64,000 nucleotides of DNA, taken from contig NZ_CP087176.1 of assembly GCF_024748695.1 (NCBI RefSeq), positions 985,501 to 1,049,500 of the forward strand. Direction: 5' to 3'. Below the pieces are notes generated by a model. It saw nothing but the letters and a program-made list of their open reading frames with translations, did no database searches and was not told where the DNA came from. The translations under genes and the position numbers were made by a program. How positions within the stretch are numbered: the stretch's first letter is position 1; each line of letters opens with the position of its first letter. The stretch is from Pseudomonas sp. B21-040 (lineage in GTDB: Bacteria > Pseudomonadota > Gammaproteobacteria > Pseudomonadales > Pseudomonadaceae). Positions 9,968-18,372 of the stretch are shown here, piece after piece.

Positions 9968-10801
9968 TTACTTGATGGTTGAGTAATCCACGCCGTACCA
10001 CTTGTCCGACAGCTTGGTCAGCGTGCCGTCCTTGTGCATCTCACCGATGATTTCACCCAACTTGGCTTTTAGCTCCGGGTCACCCTTGTCGGTGGCAACG
10101 GCCAGCGGTTCATAAAACACCACGGCGTTGTCGACAGCGCGCAGTGGATAGCCTTTCTTGACCGCTGCATCCAGGGTGCTGCGTTGCGTGAGGATGGCGT
10201 CCAGCCGGGTACCATCGCCCAGGCGCAGATCGTCGAGCGGGCCGACGGAGCCGGCGTAGGTCTTCATTTTTTCGGTTTTTACGTCGTAGACCACTGGTGG
10301 TACGTCAGTGGTTTCGATGGCCAGCGCCTGGCTGAAATAGTCCTCTGACGTGGTGCCACCTTCGACGCCGATGGTTTTGCCATTCAGCACTTTGTGATCG
10401 GTGACCGTGGATTTGTTGTGGACCGCAAACACGTAGGGCACGTAGTAATAAGTTCCGGGAAAATCGAGAATTCGCGCACGACTTTTCGTCGCGGTCATCG
10501 AGCCCACAGACACATCCCAGCGGCCATTCCACTTGCCTGCGGTAATCACATCCCAGTCGGGAGTGATGAATTTGGCCTCGACGCCGAGGCGCTTGGCAAT
10601 CTCCTTGGACACGTCGATATCAAAACCGTCGATTTCATTCTTGTCGTTGATGAAACCTTGGGGTGGCCAAGTTGCCGAGGTGGCGACGGTCAATGTCTTG
10701 CTGCTCTGGATCTTGTCCAGCACCGCACCGGCATTGGCGGCACCGACAAACAACAGTGACAGGGAGGCTGCAAGGGTGAATGCGTGTTTCTTACTGAGCA
10801 T
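9968..10801 (-). CDS. ABC transporter periplasmic amino-acid-binding protein
   Basis: A 277-residue secreted protein with a Sec signal peptide (MLSKKHAFTLAASLSLLFVGAANA, cut after ANA). The mature part shows the type 3 solute-binding (SBP_bac_3) pattern: LTVATSATWPPQGF, FDIDVSKEIAKRLG and the loop GSMTATKSRARILDFPG. The Arg in TKSRAR is where this family binds the alpha-carboxylate of amino acids. The downstream neighbours suggest an amine-bearing amino acid or polyamine conjugate. The ATG at 10801 with GGAG six bases upstream is chosen; GTG 10813 and ATG 10807 are in frame upstream. Confidence 0.92.
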   Translation of the reverse strand: MLSKKHAFTLAASLSLLFVGAANAGAVLDKIQSSKTLTVATSATWPPQGFINDKNEIDGFDIDVSKEIAKRLGVEAKFITPDWDVITAGKWNGRWDVSVGSMTATKSRARILDFPGTYYYVPYVFAVHNKSTVTDHKVLNGKTIGVEGGTTSEDYFSQALAIETTDVPPVVYDVKTEKMKTYAGSVGPLDDLRLGDGTRLDAILTQRSTLDAAVKKGYPLRAVDNAVVFYEPLAVATDKGDPELKAKLGEIIGEMHKDGTLTKLSDKWYGVDYSTIK

Positions 10802-10847
10802 GTCCATCTCCACTTCTCGTTATTGTTATGCGGGGGTAAAGCGCTTC

Positions 10848-11639
10848 TCAGTGACCGATGATTTGCGACAGAAATTTCTGCGCGCGTTCGGTCTGTGGGT
10901 TGTTGAAAAACTCGGCAGGGGTGGCTTGTTCGATGACCTGGCCTTGATCCATGAACAACACCCGGTCAGCGACCTTGCTGGCAAAGCCCATTTCGTGGGT
11001 CACGCAGATCATGGTCATGCCGTCGGTGGCCAATTCGCTCATGACGTCCAGCACCTCATGAACCATTTCCGGGTCCAGCGCGGAGGTCGGTTCGTCGAAC
11101 AGCATCACTTTGGGGTTCATGCACAGCGCCCGGGCAATCGCCACGCGTTGCTGCTGACCGCCGGACAATTGCGAGGGGTACTTGTCCGCATGCTCGGCAA
11201 TTCGTACACGTTCGAGATAAACCTGCGCGCGTTTTTTCGCTTCGGCGGATGACACGCCCTGTACCAGTTGCGGGGCCAGGGTCAGGTTGTCCATCACACT
11301 CAAGTGCGGGAACAGATTGAAGCTCTGGAACACCATGCCGATTTCGCTGCGCACGGCGCTGACACTTTCCGCTTCGCTGGTGAGGGTGATTCCGTTGACC
11401 TGTATGTGGCCTTTCTGAAAGTTTTCCAGGTGATTGATGCAGCGAATCATTGTCGATTTACCCGAGCCTGACGGCCCGCACACCACCAGGATTTCGCCAG
11501 TGGCGACCTTCAGGTCGACATCGCGCAAGGCGTGAAAATTGCCGTACCACTTGTTCAGGCCAGTGATCGAAATCATCGATGGGCCAGGTCGTACAACTGC
11601 GGCCAGGTCAAGTTGTTCAGCGGTATTGGTTCGAGTCAT
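10848..11639 (-). CDS. ABC transporter ATPase, polar amino acid type
   Basis: A 263-residue cytoplasmic ATPase of the GlnQ/HisP group. Walker [10 protein letters not shown] is at 55-63, the Q-loop is in [13 protein letters not shown], the signature is LSGGQQQR, Walker B is [14 protein letters not shown], and the switch His is in CVTHEMGFA. It has a roughly 20-residue N-terminal extension before the usual first strand ([12 protein letters not shown]). Its start follows the permease stop (11646) within a few bases, so translation is coupled. It powers uptake with the adjacent permease and binding protein. Confidence 0.95.
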   Translation of the reverse strand: MTRTNTAEQLDLAAVVRPGPSMISITGLNKWYGNFHALRDVDLKVATGEILVVCGPSGSGKSTMIRCINHLENFQKGHIQVNGITLTSEAESVSAVRSEIGMVFQSFNLFPHLSVMDNLTLAPQLVQGVSSAEAKKRAQVYLERVRIAEHADKYPSQLSGGQQQRVAIARALCMNPKVMLFDEPTSALDPEMVHEVLDVMSELATDGMTMICVTHEMGFASKVADRVLFMDQGQVIEQATPAEFFNNPQTERAQKFLSQIIGH

Positions 11640-11645
11640 CACGTA

Positions 11646-12620
11646 TCAGCCCCTTGCCGTGGAACGGTTGACCCGTTTTTCGATTCGCGCCTGCACCCGT
11701 TCGAGAATGAACGACAGCGCCCAGTAGATCATTGCCGCCGTAATCAACATCTCCAGGTGGCGGAAGTCTGCCCGGCCCTGGGTCTTGGCCAGGTACATCA
11801 GTTCCCAGACGCCGATCACCGACACCAGCGAGCTGTCCTTGAGCATGGCGATAAACTGATTGCCGGTCGGCGGAATGATCACTCGCAAGGCCTGGGGCAT
11901 GATCACGCGGCTGAGGGTTTTGAACGGGCTGATGTTCAGGGCTCGCGAAGCTTCCCACTGGCCGACCGGAATGCTCTGGATACCAGCGCGGAAAATTTCA
12001 GTCATGTAGGCGCCATAACACAGTGACAGCGCAAGGATGCCGGCCGGCACCGCATCAACCACATAGCCGAGTTGCGGCAGGCCCAGGTAAATCAGGTAGA
12101 TCTGAATCAGCAGCGGCACGCCGCGAAAGAACGAGGTGTAGAACGAGGCGAGGGCATTGGCCAGACCGTTGTTCGACAACTTGGCCACCGCGCCGATCAG
12201 CGCAAGAACAAATGCGATCACAATGGCCACGGCGGAGATGTACAAGGTGGTGGCAGCGCCCTGGAGGATCAGGAAGCCGACTTTGTCGAGTATGAAGCTG
12301 TAGGAAAGATCGAAGGTATCGAAGAACGCCAGAAACAGGACCAGCAGTTCGACCCATACAACGGTGGTTTGCACCTTGAACTTCAAGCGCCCGAGGACAT
12401 GGAAGTTCAGCGTGCCCAGTGCGGCAATACCAAGGCCGATGGCGATGTTGCGAGCAGTGAGGCTGTCCGGGGCATCGCCCAGCAGCGGTTGCAGAAAATG
12501 ACTTAGGGCGCTGTTGCCCAGGTTCATCAGGTAGGAGCCGAGGAACAGCACCACGGCGACGGCAAGCAGGAATTGAGGATCGTTGGACTTTTTCTTATAA
12601 ATTATATTGTCGTGATACAT
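11646..12620 (-). CDS. ABC transporter permease, polar amino acid (His/Glu/Gln) type
   Basis: A 324-residue inner-membrane protein. The family core (about 115-315) starts GAATTLYISAVAIVIAFVLA and contains the EAA-like ATPase contact loop EASRALNISPFKTLSRVIMPQAL. An N-terminal extension with further hydrophobic segments (about 18-35, 55-75, 85-105) makes it longer than the usual 220-240 residues. Only one permease gene is present, so it probably forms a homodimer. It sits between the aminotransferase and ATPase genes. Confidence 0.92.
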   Translation of the reverse strand: MYHDNIIYKKKSNDPQFLLAVAVVLFLGSYLMNLGNSALSHFLQPLLGDAPDSLTARNIAIGLGIAALGTLNFHVLGRLKFKVQTTVVWVELLVLFLAFFDTFDLSYSFILDKVGFLILQGAATTLYISAVAIVIAFVLALIGAVAKLSNNGLANALASFYTSFFRGVPLLIQIYLIYLGLPQLGYVVDAVPAGILALSLCYGAYMTEIFRAGIQSIPVGQWEASRALNISPFKTLSRVIMPQALRVIIPPTGNQFIAMLKDSSLVSVIGVWELMYLAKTQGRADFRHLEMLITAAMIYWALSFILERVQARIEKRVNRSTARG

Positions 12621-12748
12621 AACGGCCTCAATGTGTAGGTGGTGATGTTCTCGCTAGATAAAGGGGTCTTTGGCCAGTATTGCGACACGAATTCGGGGAC
12701 AACAAGCGAACTTAATTCGCTATGTCAGTCCCTGAACTCATTTTGCGA

Positions 12749-13999
12749 TCAAGTTAGTTTGCAGAGGCACGCTTCAAGAATATCCAGGCCTTCCTCCAGC
12801 ACCGCCGCTTCGGTGGTCAATGGCGCCAACAGTCGAATGATATGGCGCGACTTGCCGCTGGGCATCAGCAGCAAACCGGCGTCTCGCGCCAACGCCAGCA
12901 GTTGCGTCAACTGGGCGGGTGCCGGTGTGCCATCGGCATGGGCCAGTTCAATTCCGCGCATCGCGCCGACACCGGTCAAACGACCCAGATACGGTGAAAG
13001 TTTGCTGTCGCACCAAGCTTTGTAGCGGCTGACAATCGCTTCTTCCTGCTGCGCGCCCCAGGCTTGCAACTGTGTGTCGGTCATCTCATCCAGGGTCGCC
13101 AGCGCGGCGGCGCAGGCAATGGGGTTTCCCGAATAGGTGCCGCCCAGTCCGCCCTTGGGCAAGGTGTCGAGCAATGCCTTGCGCCCAACCACCGCACCCA
13201 GTGGTACGCCGCCGGCGATGCTTTTGCCCAGCAGAATCAGGTCCGGTTCGATGCCCAGCCGCGAGAACGCAAAACGCTGGCCGGTGCGGCCAAAACCGGA
13301 CTGGATTTCGTCAGCGATCAGCACAATGCCCTTTTCATCACACAACCGTCGCAGCGACTGGGCGAACTCCACGTCCATCGCCAGGAAGCCTGCTTCGCCC
13401 TGTACCGGTTCGACGATGAAACACGCCACGTCATCAATGTCGATTTCGACGCTGAACAGGCGGTCCATGGCCTTCAAGGCTTCGGCGCAGGTCACGCCGT
13501 TGTCCTGGCTCGGGAAGGGCAGGTGATACACCGGCCCCGGCAATACGCCGACTTTCTGTTTGTAGGGCGCGACCTTGCCGTTGAGGTTCAGGGTGGCCAG
13601 CGTGCGGCCGTGGAAGGCGCCGTCGAACGCGATCACGGCGGTGCGGCCGGTGGCGCCGCGAACGATCTTCAGGGCGTTTTCCGCCGCTTCCGCGCCGCTG
13701 TTGGTGAGCATGCCGCTGACCGGATAGTCCACGGGAATGAACGCAGTCAGGCGATCCATCAGTTCGATGTAAGGCACATGCGGTGCTGCGTTGAAGGCGT
13801 AGTGGGTCAGCCGGGTGGCTTGCTCGCGAATGGCGTCGACGATGCGCGGGTGGCAATGGCCGAGGTTGAGTACGCCGATGCCGCCGACGAAGTCGATGTA
13901 GCGTTTGCCATCGGTGTCCCAGACCTCGGCATTTTTGCCGTGGCTGAGCGTGACAGGATGAACGATGTTGATCGACCGGCTGATGGATTCGCTGCTCAT
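12749..13999 (-). CDS. Class III aminotransferase (4-aminobutyrate aminotransferase-like)
   Basis: A 416-residue PLP enzyme. Landmarks: NSGAEAAENALKIVR (100-114), GAFHGRTLATL, the cofactor Asp230 in LIADEIQSGFGRTG and the Schiff-base Lys259 in LLGKSIAGG. It resembles GabT/PuuE enzymes that remove the terminal amino group of omega-amino acids with 2-oxoglutarate or pyruvate as acceptor. It heads the transporter/oxidase operon, so it and the oxidase probably act on sequential intermediates. The 128-base gap to the permease shows no obvious terminator. No dedicated regulator lies next to it. Confidence 0.93.
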   Translation of the reverse strand: MSSESISRSINIVHPVTLSHGKNAEVWDTDGKRYIDFVGGIGVLNLGHCHPRIVDAIREQATRLTHYAFNAAPHVPYIELMDRLTAFIPVDYPVSGMLTNSGAEAAENALKIVRGATGRTAVIAFDGAFHGRTLATLNLNGKVAPYKQKVGVLPGPVYHLPFPSQDNGVTCAEALKAMDRLFSVEIDIDDVACFIVEPVQGEAGFLAMDVEFAQSLRRLCDEKGIVLIADEIQSGFGRTGQRFAFSRLGIEPDLILLGKSIAGGVPLGAVVGRKALLDTLPKGGLGGTYSGNPIACAAALATLDEMTDTQLQAWGAQQEEAIVSRYKAWCDSKLSPYLGRLTGVGAMRGIELAHADGTPAPAQLTQLLALARDAGLLLMPSGKSRHIIRLLAPLTTEAAVLEEGLDILEACLCKLT

Positions 14000-14115
14000 G
14001 GATGACCGACTCTGAAGAAGGGATGCTTCTTTTTATCTAAGCCGTGAGCAGCGCTGCCCGGCAAACGAAATAAAGTTGCCGGGTCAATCTTAAAAGTCGG
14101 GATGTGTTGTGGCTC

Positions 14116-14184
14116 TTGTAGAAGCGCGGCTTGCCGGCGATGGCGTCTCTGTGATCGCCATCGCGAGCAAGCTTTGCTCCTACA
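14116..14184. repeat. Paired REP palindrome
   Basis: TTGTAGAAGCGCGGCTTGCCGGCGATGGCG (14116-14145) and an imperfect complement (14156-14184) around a 10-base loop, between the HopJ-domain gene and the aminotransferase operon. The left copy has drifted from the common REP consensus. Confidence 0.8.
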
Positions 14185-14194
14185 GAAAAAGCGT

Positions 14195-14533
14195 TTAGCG
14201 GCGAGTGAGCGGCTGTTGAGTGAACTTCACCCCGGCCAGCCCATGGGCAATCAATGCGCGGATATTGCCGTGGTCACTGCCATCAGGCGTTGCGACCACC
14301 GAACGGTAATGCTCGCCGAACGCCAGCAGCGCTTCTTCATCGCTCAGGCCTTCGAGCAGCGCCAGACCCAGGGTCTTGCACGAACCTTCATTCTGACCGG
14401 CCGCGTTTTCCACACCACCGTTGTTGAAAGCCTGCGGTTGATAGTCGTAACCGGCGGCGATGAACGCCAGGGTTTCGGCAAAAACGTGTTCGCCGCTCTT
14501 GAGGCTGGCGCGCAGGGTGTTCAAATCACTCAT
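14195..14533 (-). CDS. HopJ domain protein
   Basis: A 112-residue protein beginning MSDLNTLRASLKSGEHVF, with the conserved blocks YDYQPQAFNNGG, GSCKTLGLALLEGLSDEEALLAFGEHYR and HGNIRALIAHG of the HopJ family. The family is named after a P. syringae type III-secreted protein, but members are widespread in free-living bacteria and this copy sits among housekeeping genes with no secretion genes nearby, so an effector role is unlikely. Its start overlaps the end of the DUF1244 gene by 8 bp, pointing to translational coupling. Function unknown. Confidence 0.88.
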   Translation of the reverse strand: MSDLNTLRASLKSGEHVFAETLAFIAAGYDYQPQAFNNGGVENAAGQNEGSCKTLGLALLEGLSDEEALLAFGEHYRSVVATPDGSDHGNIRALIAHGLAGVKFTQQPLTRR

Positions 14534-14822
14534 TGGGTTTTCCTTTGGCAAACGCCGCCTGTTGTTCGGCGCTGGCTTCTTGCTGGTATCGGGCTTTCCA
14601 TTCGGCGTACGGCATGCCGTAGACCACTTCGCGGGCGTCATCGAGGCTGACGTCGATCTGGCGTTCGTCGGCGGCGGCCTTGTACCACTTGGACAGGCAA
14701 TTGCGGCAGAAACCGGAGAGGTTCATCAGGTCGATGTTCTGTACATCCTTGCGGCTGTCCAGATGGGCCACCAGCCGGCGAAAGGCGGCGGCTTCAAGTT
14801 CCAGGCGTTGTTGATCGTTCAT
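14526..14822 (-). CDS. DUF1244 family protein
   Basis: A 98-residue acidic, helical protein (MNDQQRLELEAAAFRRLVAHL) with the invariant block NLSGFCRNCLSKWYKAAA. The two Cys separated by two residues are conserved in the family. Length is typical. It is the upstream partner of the HopJ-domain gene and follows folX after 67 bases, so it may belong to the folM-folE-folX transcript. Function unknown. Confidence 0.9.
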   Translation of the reverse strand: MNDQQRLELEAAAFRRLVAHLDSRKDVQNIDLMNLSGFCRNCLSKWYKAAADERQIDVSLDDAREVVYGMPYAEWKARYQQEASAEQQAAFAKGKPNE

Positions 14823-14889
14823 GGCGGGCTCTGTCGGTCAAATCGTGGCGCGGATGATAAAAGTCTGGCGGCCAATGCGCCAGACGCAC

Positions 14890-15261
14890 TCAGCGGCTCG
14901 CCGCCAGGGTAATCGACACTGATTCGGCGAATCGCAGTGCATGAGGCTTGTCGACTTCAACCTCGGCGTACAGCACCGATTCGTTGGTCATTACCAGGTC
15001 CAGCAGTTCCTGGGTGAGCCGTTCGAGCAAGGCGAAACGATTGCCCTCCACGTGGGCAATGATCGCCTTGGTGATGGTGCGGTAGTTCAGCGCGTGATCG
15101 ATATCGTTGTCGCGCACCGCTTCCTGGGCCGCATACAGGATGGTCAGGTTGATCAACACATCCTGCTTGTTGAGGATTTCATCCTCGTTGATTCCGATGT
15201 AGGTCCGCAGGCACAGGTCCTTGACCCGGATGCGCGCCATACCTGGTTGAAGTTGTGGCAT
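14890..15261 (-). CDS. folX: Dihydroneopterin triphosphate 2'-epimerase
   Basis: A 123-residue enzyme of the dihydroneopterin aldolase fold that epimerises 7,8-dihydroneopterin triphosphate to the monapterin form. The first domain block is [18 protein letters not shown]; the catalytic/binding residues lie in [27 protein letters not shown] and in [14 protein letters not shown]. Its start ATG overlaps the folE stop as TAATG (shared base 15261), so the two are translationally coupled. With folM it would make tetrahydromonapterin, the pterin cofactor of phenylalanine hydroxylase in Pseudomonas. Confidence 0.93.
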   Translation of the reverse strand: MPQLQPGMARIRVKDLCLRTYIGINEDEILNKQDVLINLTILYAAQEAVRDNDIDHALNYRTITKAIIAHVEGNRFALLERLTQELLDLVMTNESVLYAEVEVDKPHALRFAESVSITLAASR

Positions 15262-15824
15262 TACGACTTGCTCCGTCCAATCAATTGCAGGAACTCCTGG
15301 CGGGTATTGCTCGACTCGCGGAAGGCGCCGAGCATCACTGAGGTGTTCATGGTCGAATTCTGTTTCTCGACGCCGCGCATCATCATGCACATGTGTCGCG
15401 CTTCGATGACCACCGCAACACCGGCGGCATTGGTCACCTGTTGTACTGCTTCGGCGATTTGCCGGGTAAGGTTTTCCTGGATTTGCAGGCGCCGGGCAAA
15501 CATGTCCACCAGTCGCGCAATTTTCGACAGGCCCAACACCTTGCCCGTAGGAATATAAGCCACATGGGCCTTGCCGATGAAGGGCAGCATGTGATGCTCG
15601 CAGAGCGAGTACAACTCGATGTTGTCGACGATGACCATTTCATCATTGTCGGAGGCGAACAGCGCCCCGTTGACGATTTCTTCGACACTTTGTTCGTAGC
15701 CATGGCAGAGGTAGCGCATGGCTTTTGCCGCACGCGCCGGCGTGTCGATCAGGCCTTCGCGATCCGGGTTTTCACCGAGACCGATGAGGATCTCGCGATA
15801 GCTCTGGGACAGGGATAACGTCAT
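15261..15824 (-). CDS. folE: GTP cyclohydrolase I
   Basis: A 187-residue enzyme that opens GTP to dihydroneopterin triphosphate, the first step of pterin and folate synthesis. The zinc and active-site residues are visible: Cys75 with His77/His78 in [11 protein letters not shown], and the second Cys in [14 protein letters not shown]. The [19 protein letters not shown] block is complete. It lies between folM (21 bp upstream) and folX (TAATG overlap) in a pterin operon. Pseudomonads often carry several folE copies; this one is dedicated by context to the folX/folM branch. Confidence 0.96.
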   Translation of the reverse strand: MTLSLSQSYREILIGLGENPDREGLIDTPARAAKAMRYLCHGYEQSVEEIVNGALFASDNDEMVIVDNIELYSLCEHHMLPFIGKAHVAYIPTGKVLGLSKIARLVDMFARRLQIQENLTRQIAEAVQQVTNAAGVAVVIEARHMCMMMRGVEKQNSTMNTSVMLGAFRESSNTRQEFLQLIGRSKS

Positions 15825-15845
15825 GAAATATCCTCGCGAGGCCTC

Positions 15846-16556
15846 TTATTTGATGTGCCGTCCGCCGTTGACGGTCAGGGTGGTGCCGGTGACATACGGG
15901 TTGTCGAGCAAGTAGCGCAGGCTCTGGTAGATCACTTCGCTGCCGGGCTCAATGCCCAGGACGGATTTGGCCAGCGCCTTGGCGCGATAGGCCGCGTCGT
16001 CCTCGGGATTGAACATTAGCAGGGCGGGGGCGATACCGTTGACCTTGATTGTCGGCGCATATTTCGCGGCGAAGGACAGGGTAAGGCTGTCGAGCCCGGC
16101 TTTGCTGGCGCAGTAACCGATGTGCTGGCTACTGCCCTTGCGGGTCACGTCATCGCTGATGTGCACAATGTCTGCCGGAGTTGAGCGTTGCAGCAAGTCG
16201 GCACAGTGCAGGTTGATCAGGTAGGGCGCAAGCATGTGCACGCTGAACATGCGGCTGAAGGCTTCGGCCTCGGTGTCCGGCGTTTCGGCCAGCCATTCGG
16301 AAGCATTGTGGACAATCGCCCGCAGGCTGTCGGTATGGGTTTTCAGGTCGCTGATGAACGCGAGGATCCCGGCTTCAGTGGAGAAGTCGGCAAACACCGC
16401 GATGGCGCCCAGATCACGCAATGCCTGGACACCGGGGCGCTCGCTGCGGTAGCTGAAGATCACCCGATGGCCGTCTTCAATCAAACGCTGCGCACAATGC
16501 AGGCCGACACGCTGGCCGGCACCGGTGATGAGGATTGGGGCTGCGGAAGGGGTCAT
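15846..16556 (-). CDS. folM: Dihydromonapterin reductase
   Basis: A 236-residue short-chain dehydrogenase. It has a modified nucleotide-binding motif ITGAGQRVGLHCAQRL, NAS in VHNASEWLA, and catalytic Tyr/Lys in YCASKAGLDSL; the C-terminus is TVNGGRHIK. FolM-type enzymes reduce dihydromonapterin to tetrahydromonapterin with NADPH. The ATG at 16556 is chosen; the frame is open a little further but the upstream residues are not family-like. On the minus strand a TATAGT hexamer lies in the upstream gap and may be the -10 of the folM-folE-folX operon. Confidence 0.93.
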   Translation of the reverse strand: MTPSAAPILITGAGQRVGLHCAQRLIEDGHRVIFSYRSERPGVQALRDLGAIAVFADFSTEAGILAFISDLKTHTDSLRAIVHNASEWLAETPDTEAEAFSRMFSVHMLAPYLINLHCADLLQRSTPADIVHISDDVTRKGSSQHIGYCASKAGLDSLTLSFAAKYAPTIKVNGIAPALLMFNPEDDAAYRAKALAKSVLGIEPGSEVIYQSLRYLLDNPYVTGTTLTVNGGRHIK

Positions 16557-16628
16557 GAACGGCTCGCGTCGCGGTAAGAGCAAAACTATACCAGCGACGG
16601 GAGGCATGCACCTATTGTGGTAGTGAGC

Positions 16629-17198
16629 TTAGCGGTTTTGCGTGGACGGCCGGGCGGGCAACGGCCGTGTCGGCGTGGTGTTCAGCCAGTTGGCCAACAG
16701 GCGGGTCGACAAGGGAATGAAGAAGTAGACCATCAACGGCGTCAGGCACAACGTACTGATGAAAACCCGCGGCAGCAGGCTCAGTTCGCTCAACAAAGGC
16801 CCCAGTACAAAGTTGAACAACAAGGACACCGGAAAGAATGCCAACCAGATCGCCACTGCCTGTTTCCAGCGTGGTGGGCGCTGTCCGACTGCGCCGAACC
16901 AGCCTTCAATGCCGCTGACCCGATGCTCGGTTGGATGGGCGAACAAATCGCTGCCACGGCCTAGCCATGCAGTACGCGAGGCGGAATGCTCCCAGGTGTG
17001 CAGGGTCTGCTCATCGGCAAAGCGGAAGATAATCTGGAACTCGTCATCACCGGCTGGCGGAGCGAGCACGCCAGAGCCGAGATAACCGGGAAAATCGGTG
17101 GCCAGTTGTTCGCCTTCGCGCAGCCAGGCAATCAGGTCTTGATAACGGCCATCGGCGACGCGACGCGCCACCATCAGCGTGACGGGGGAGGTAGACAT
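16629..17198 (-). CDS. Antibiotic-biosynthesis-monooxygenase-domain membrane protein
   Basis: A 189-residue protein. Residues about 5-95 form a ferredoxin-like ABM domain (VTLMVARRVADGRYQDLIAWLREGE ... FQIIFRFADEQTLHTWEHS). The rest holds two hydrophobic membrane segments (about 115-140 and 147-170) with basic flanks. This ABM plus two-TM architecture recurs in proteobacteria; no substrate is established. The ATG at 17198 is preferred to the longer open frame. It is divergent from the MerR regulator gene, with 211 bases between them, so it is a possible regulatory target. Confidence 0.85.
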   Translation of the reverse strand: MSTSPVTLMVARRVADGRYQDLIAWLREGEQLATDFPGYLGSGVLAPPAGDDEFQIIFRFADEQTLHTWEHSASRTAWLGRGSDLFAHPTEHRVSGIEGWFGAVGQRPPRWKQAVAIWLAFFPVSLLFNFVLGPLLSELSLLPRVFISTLCLTPLMVYFFIPLSTRLLANWLNTTPTRPLPARPSTQNR

Positions 17199-17335
17199 TT
17201 TGTATCTCCGTAGGGCATTTGCGTTACACCGGATAGGCGTTTCGCCAGACGCAGCACCAGGGTGTCGGACTGCGTCTTGAGACAAGCAAGGATTATTCCT
17301 GAATCTGACCAATACACCAGAGACTTTCATGGTTT

Positions 17336-17373
17336 GCATGTGTTGAACATGCAGGGGGTAATGGAGTTAGAAT
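17336..17373 (+). promoter_or_regulatory. Likely MerR-type operator/promoter of the LitR-like gene
   Basis: GCATGT-GTTGA-ACATGC (17336-17352) is a perfect 6-bp inverted repeat with a 5-base centre. It overlaps a TTGAAC -35-like hexamer (17343-17348). A TAGAAT -10-like hexamer follows at 17368-17373 after a 19-base spacer, the long spacer typical of MerR-family promoters. The regulator's ATG lies 36 bases downstream, so autoregulation is the simplest reading. Assignment is by eye. Confidence 0.5.
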
Positions 17374-17409
17374 GGGATCCAATTTTGCGCACCGGACGTA
17401 CATCATCCA

Positions 17410-18369
17410 ATGCCTGTCCTGACTGACGCTCCTCCTGCCGCTGAGGCAGATCCTTCCATCAATCGCGAAGAGCTGTTTCCCATTCGTGAGGTGGCGCGGC
17501 TGACGGGCATAAATCCCGTCACGCTGCGGGCATGGGAACGACGTTATGGCCTGATTCAGCCCACCCGCACCGAAAGTGGGCATCGGCTGTACTCGATGGT
17601 CGATGTCGAGAAGGTTCGCAGCATCCTTGGCTGGATTGACCGCGGTGTCGCGGTCAGCAAGGTTGGCAAGATTCTGGCCAGGACCGAACCTCCCAAGGCA
17701 CTGGCGCAGTTCATTCCCAAGGAAGTCGTTCAGGCCGATTACGCCCATTGGCAGCAACAGGTCCAAGCGGCGGTGAGTTCCTTTGATGATGTTCAACTGG
17801 ATCAAGTCTACGGGCAGATTTTTTCCACCTACTCCCAGGCAGTCGTTTTTCAGGACATTCTGATGCCGCTCTGGAAGTTGTTGTTACAACGCCAGGATCA
17901 ATTCGGTTGCACCAGCGAATGGCTGTTTTTTGATGGGTTTCTGCGAGTTCGCGTATTGCAACGTTTGCTGCTGATGCGTAACGCGCAACCCCGGCGGGTG
18001 ATCGTCAGTGCATTGGCAGGTCAGTGCCGAGAACTAGAGTTGTTGGTGGCCGCTCTGTTCGTGAGCAGTAATGAAATGGGGGTTCGGCTGCTGACGATTG
18101 GTCAGCCATTCGATGAGTTGCCGCTGGTATGCCAGCAGCTAAAACCGCAAGCGCTGGTGCTTTTTTCCAATCACGTGCCTTCAACTGATCTGCCACGACG
18201 GCTCAATCGTCTGGCGATGAGCCTGGATTGCCAGTTGTTTCTTGCCGGGGATACGTCGGAACTGGCTCAGGAAAGCCTGGCCGGTTCGTCGATTGGCTGT
18301 CTGGGCAATGAAGGCGCGGTGATGCGCCAGCGTCTGAAACAGTTCCTGGCGGGCAACCTCGATACCTGA
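17410..18369 (+). CDS. MerR-family regulator, class II LitR/CarH-like (no cobalamin ligand)
   Basis: A 319-residue transcription factor. The MerR winged helix is at about 24-90 (FPIREVARLTGINPVTLRAWERRYGL, then TESGHRLYSMVDVEKV). The rest resembles the two-part cobalamin-binding region of CarH/LitR: a helical bundle (about 120-195) and a Rossmann-like domain beginning RRVIVSALAGQCRELELL. In B12-dependent LitR/CarH the latter block reads E-x-H and its His binds cobalt; here the His is absent (GQCRELELL) and no W-x9-EH motif is seen in the bundle. That matches the class II LitR proteins that act with short LOV photoreceptors in P. putida. It ends 3 bp from the convergent PilZ-like gene. Confidence 0.85.
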   Translation: MPVLTDAPPAAEADPSINREELFPIREVARLTGINPVTLRAWERRYGLIQPTRTESGHRLYSMVDVEKVRSILGWIDRGVAVSKVGKILARTEPPKALAQFIPKEVVQADYAHWQQQVQAAVSSFDDVQLDQVYGQIFSTYSQAVVFQDILMPLWKLLLQRQDQFGCTSEWLFFDGFLRVRVLQRLLLMRNAQPRRVIVSALAGQCRELELLVAALFVSSNEMGVRLLTIGQPFDELPLVCQQLKPQALVLFSNHVPSTDLPRRLNRLAMSLDCQLFLAGDTSELAQESLAGSSIGCLGNEGAVMRQRLKQFLAGNLDT

Positions 18370-18372
18370 GGT

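Noticed and set aside
14195..14533. HopJ-domain gene as a type III effector
   Set aside because: The family name comes from P. syringae, but there is no hrp box, secretion gene or virulence context here and the gene is coupled to DUF1244.
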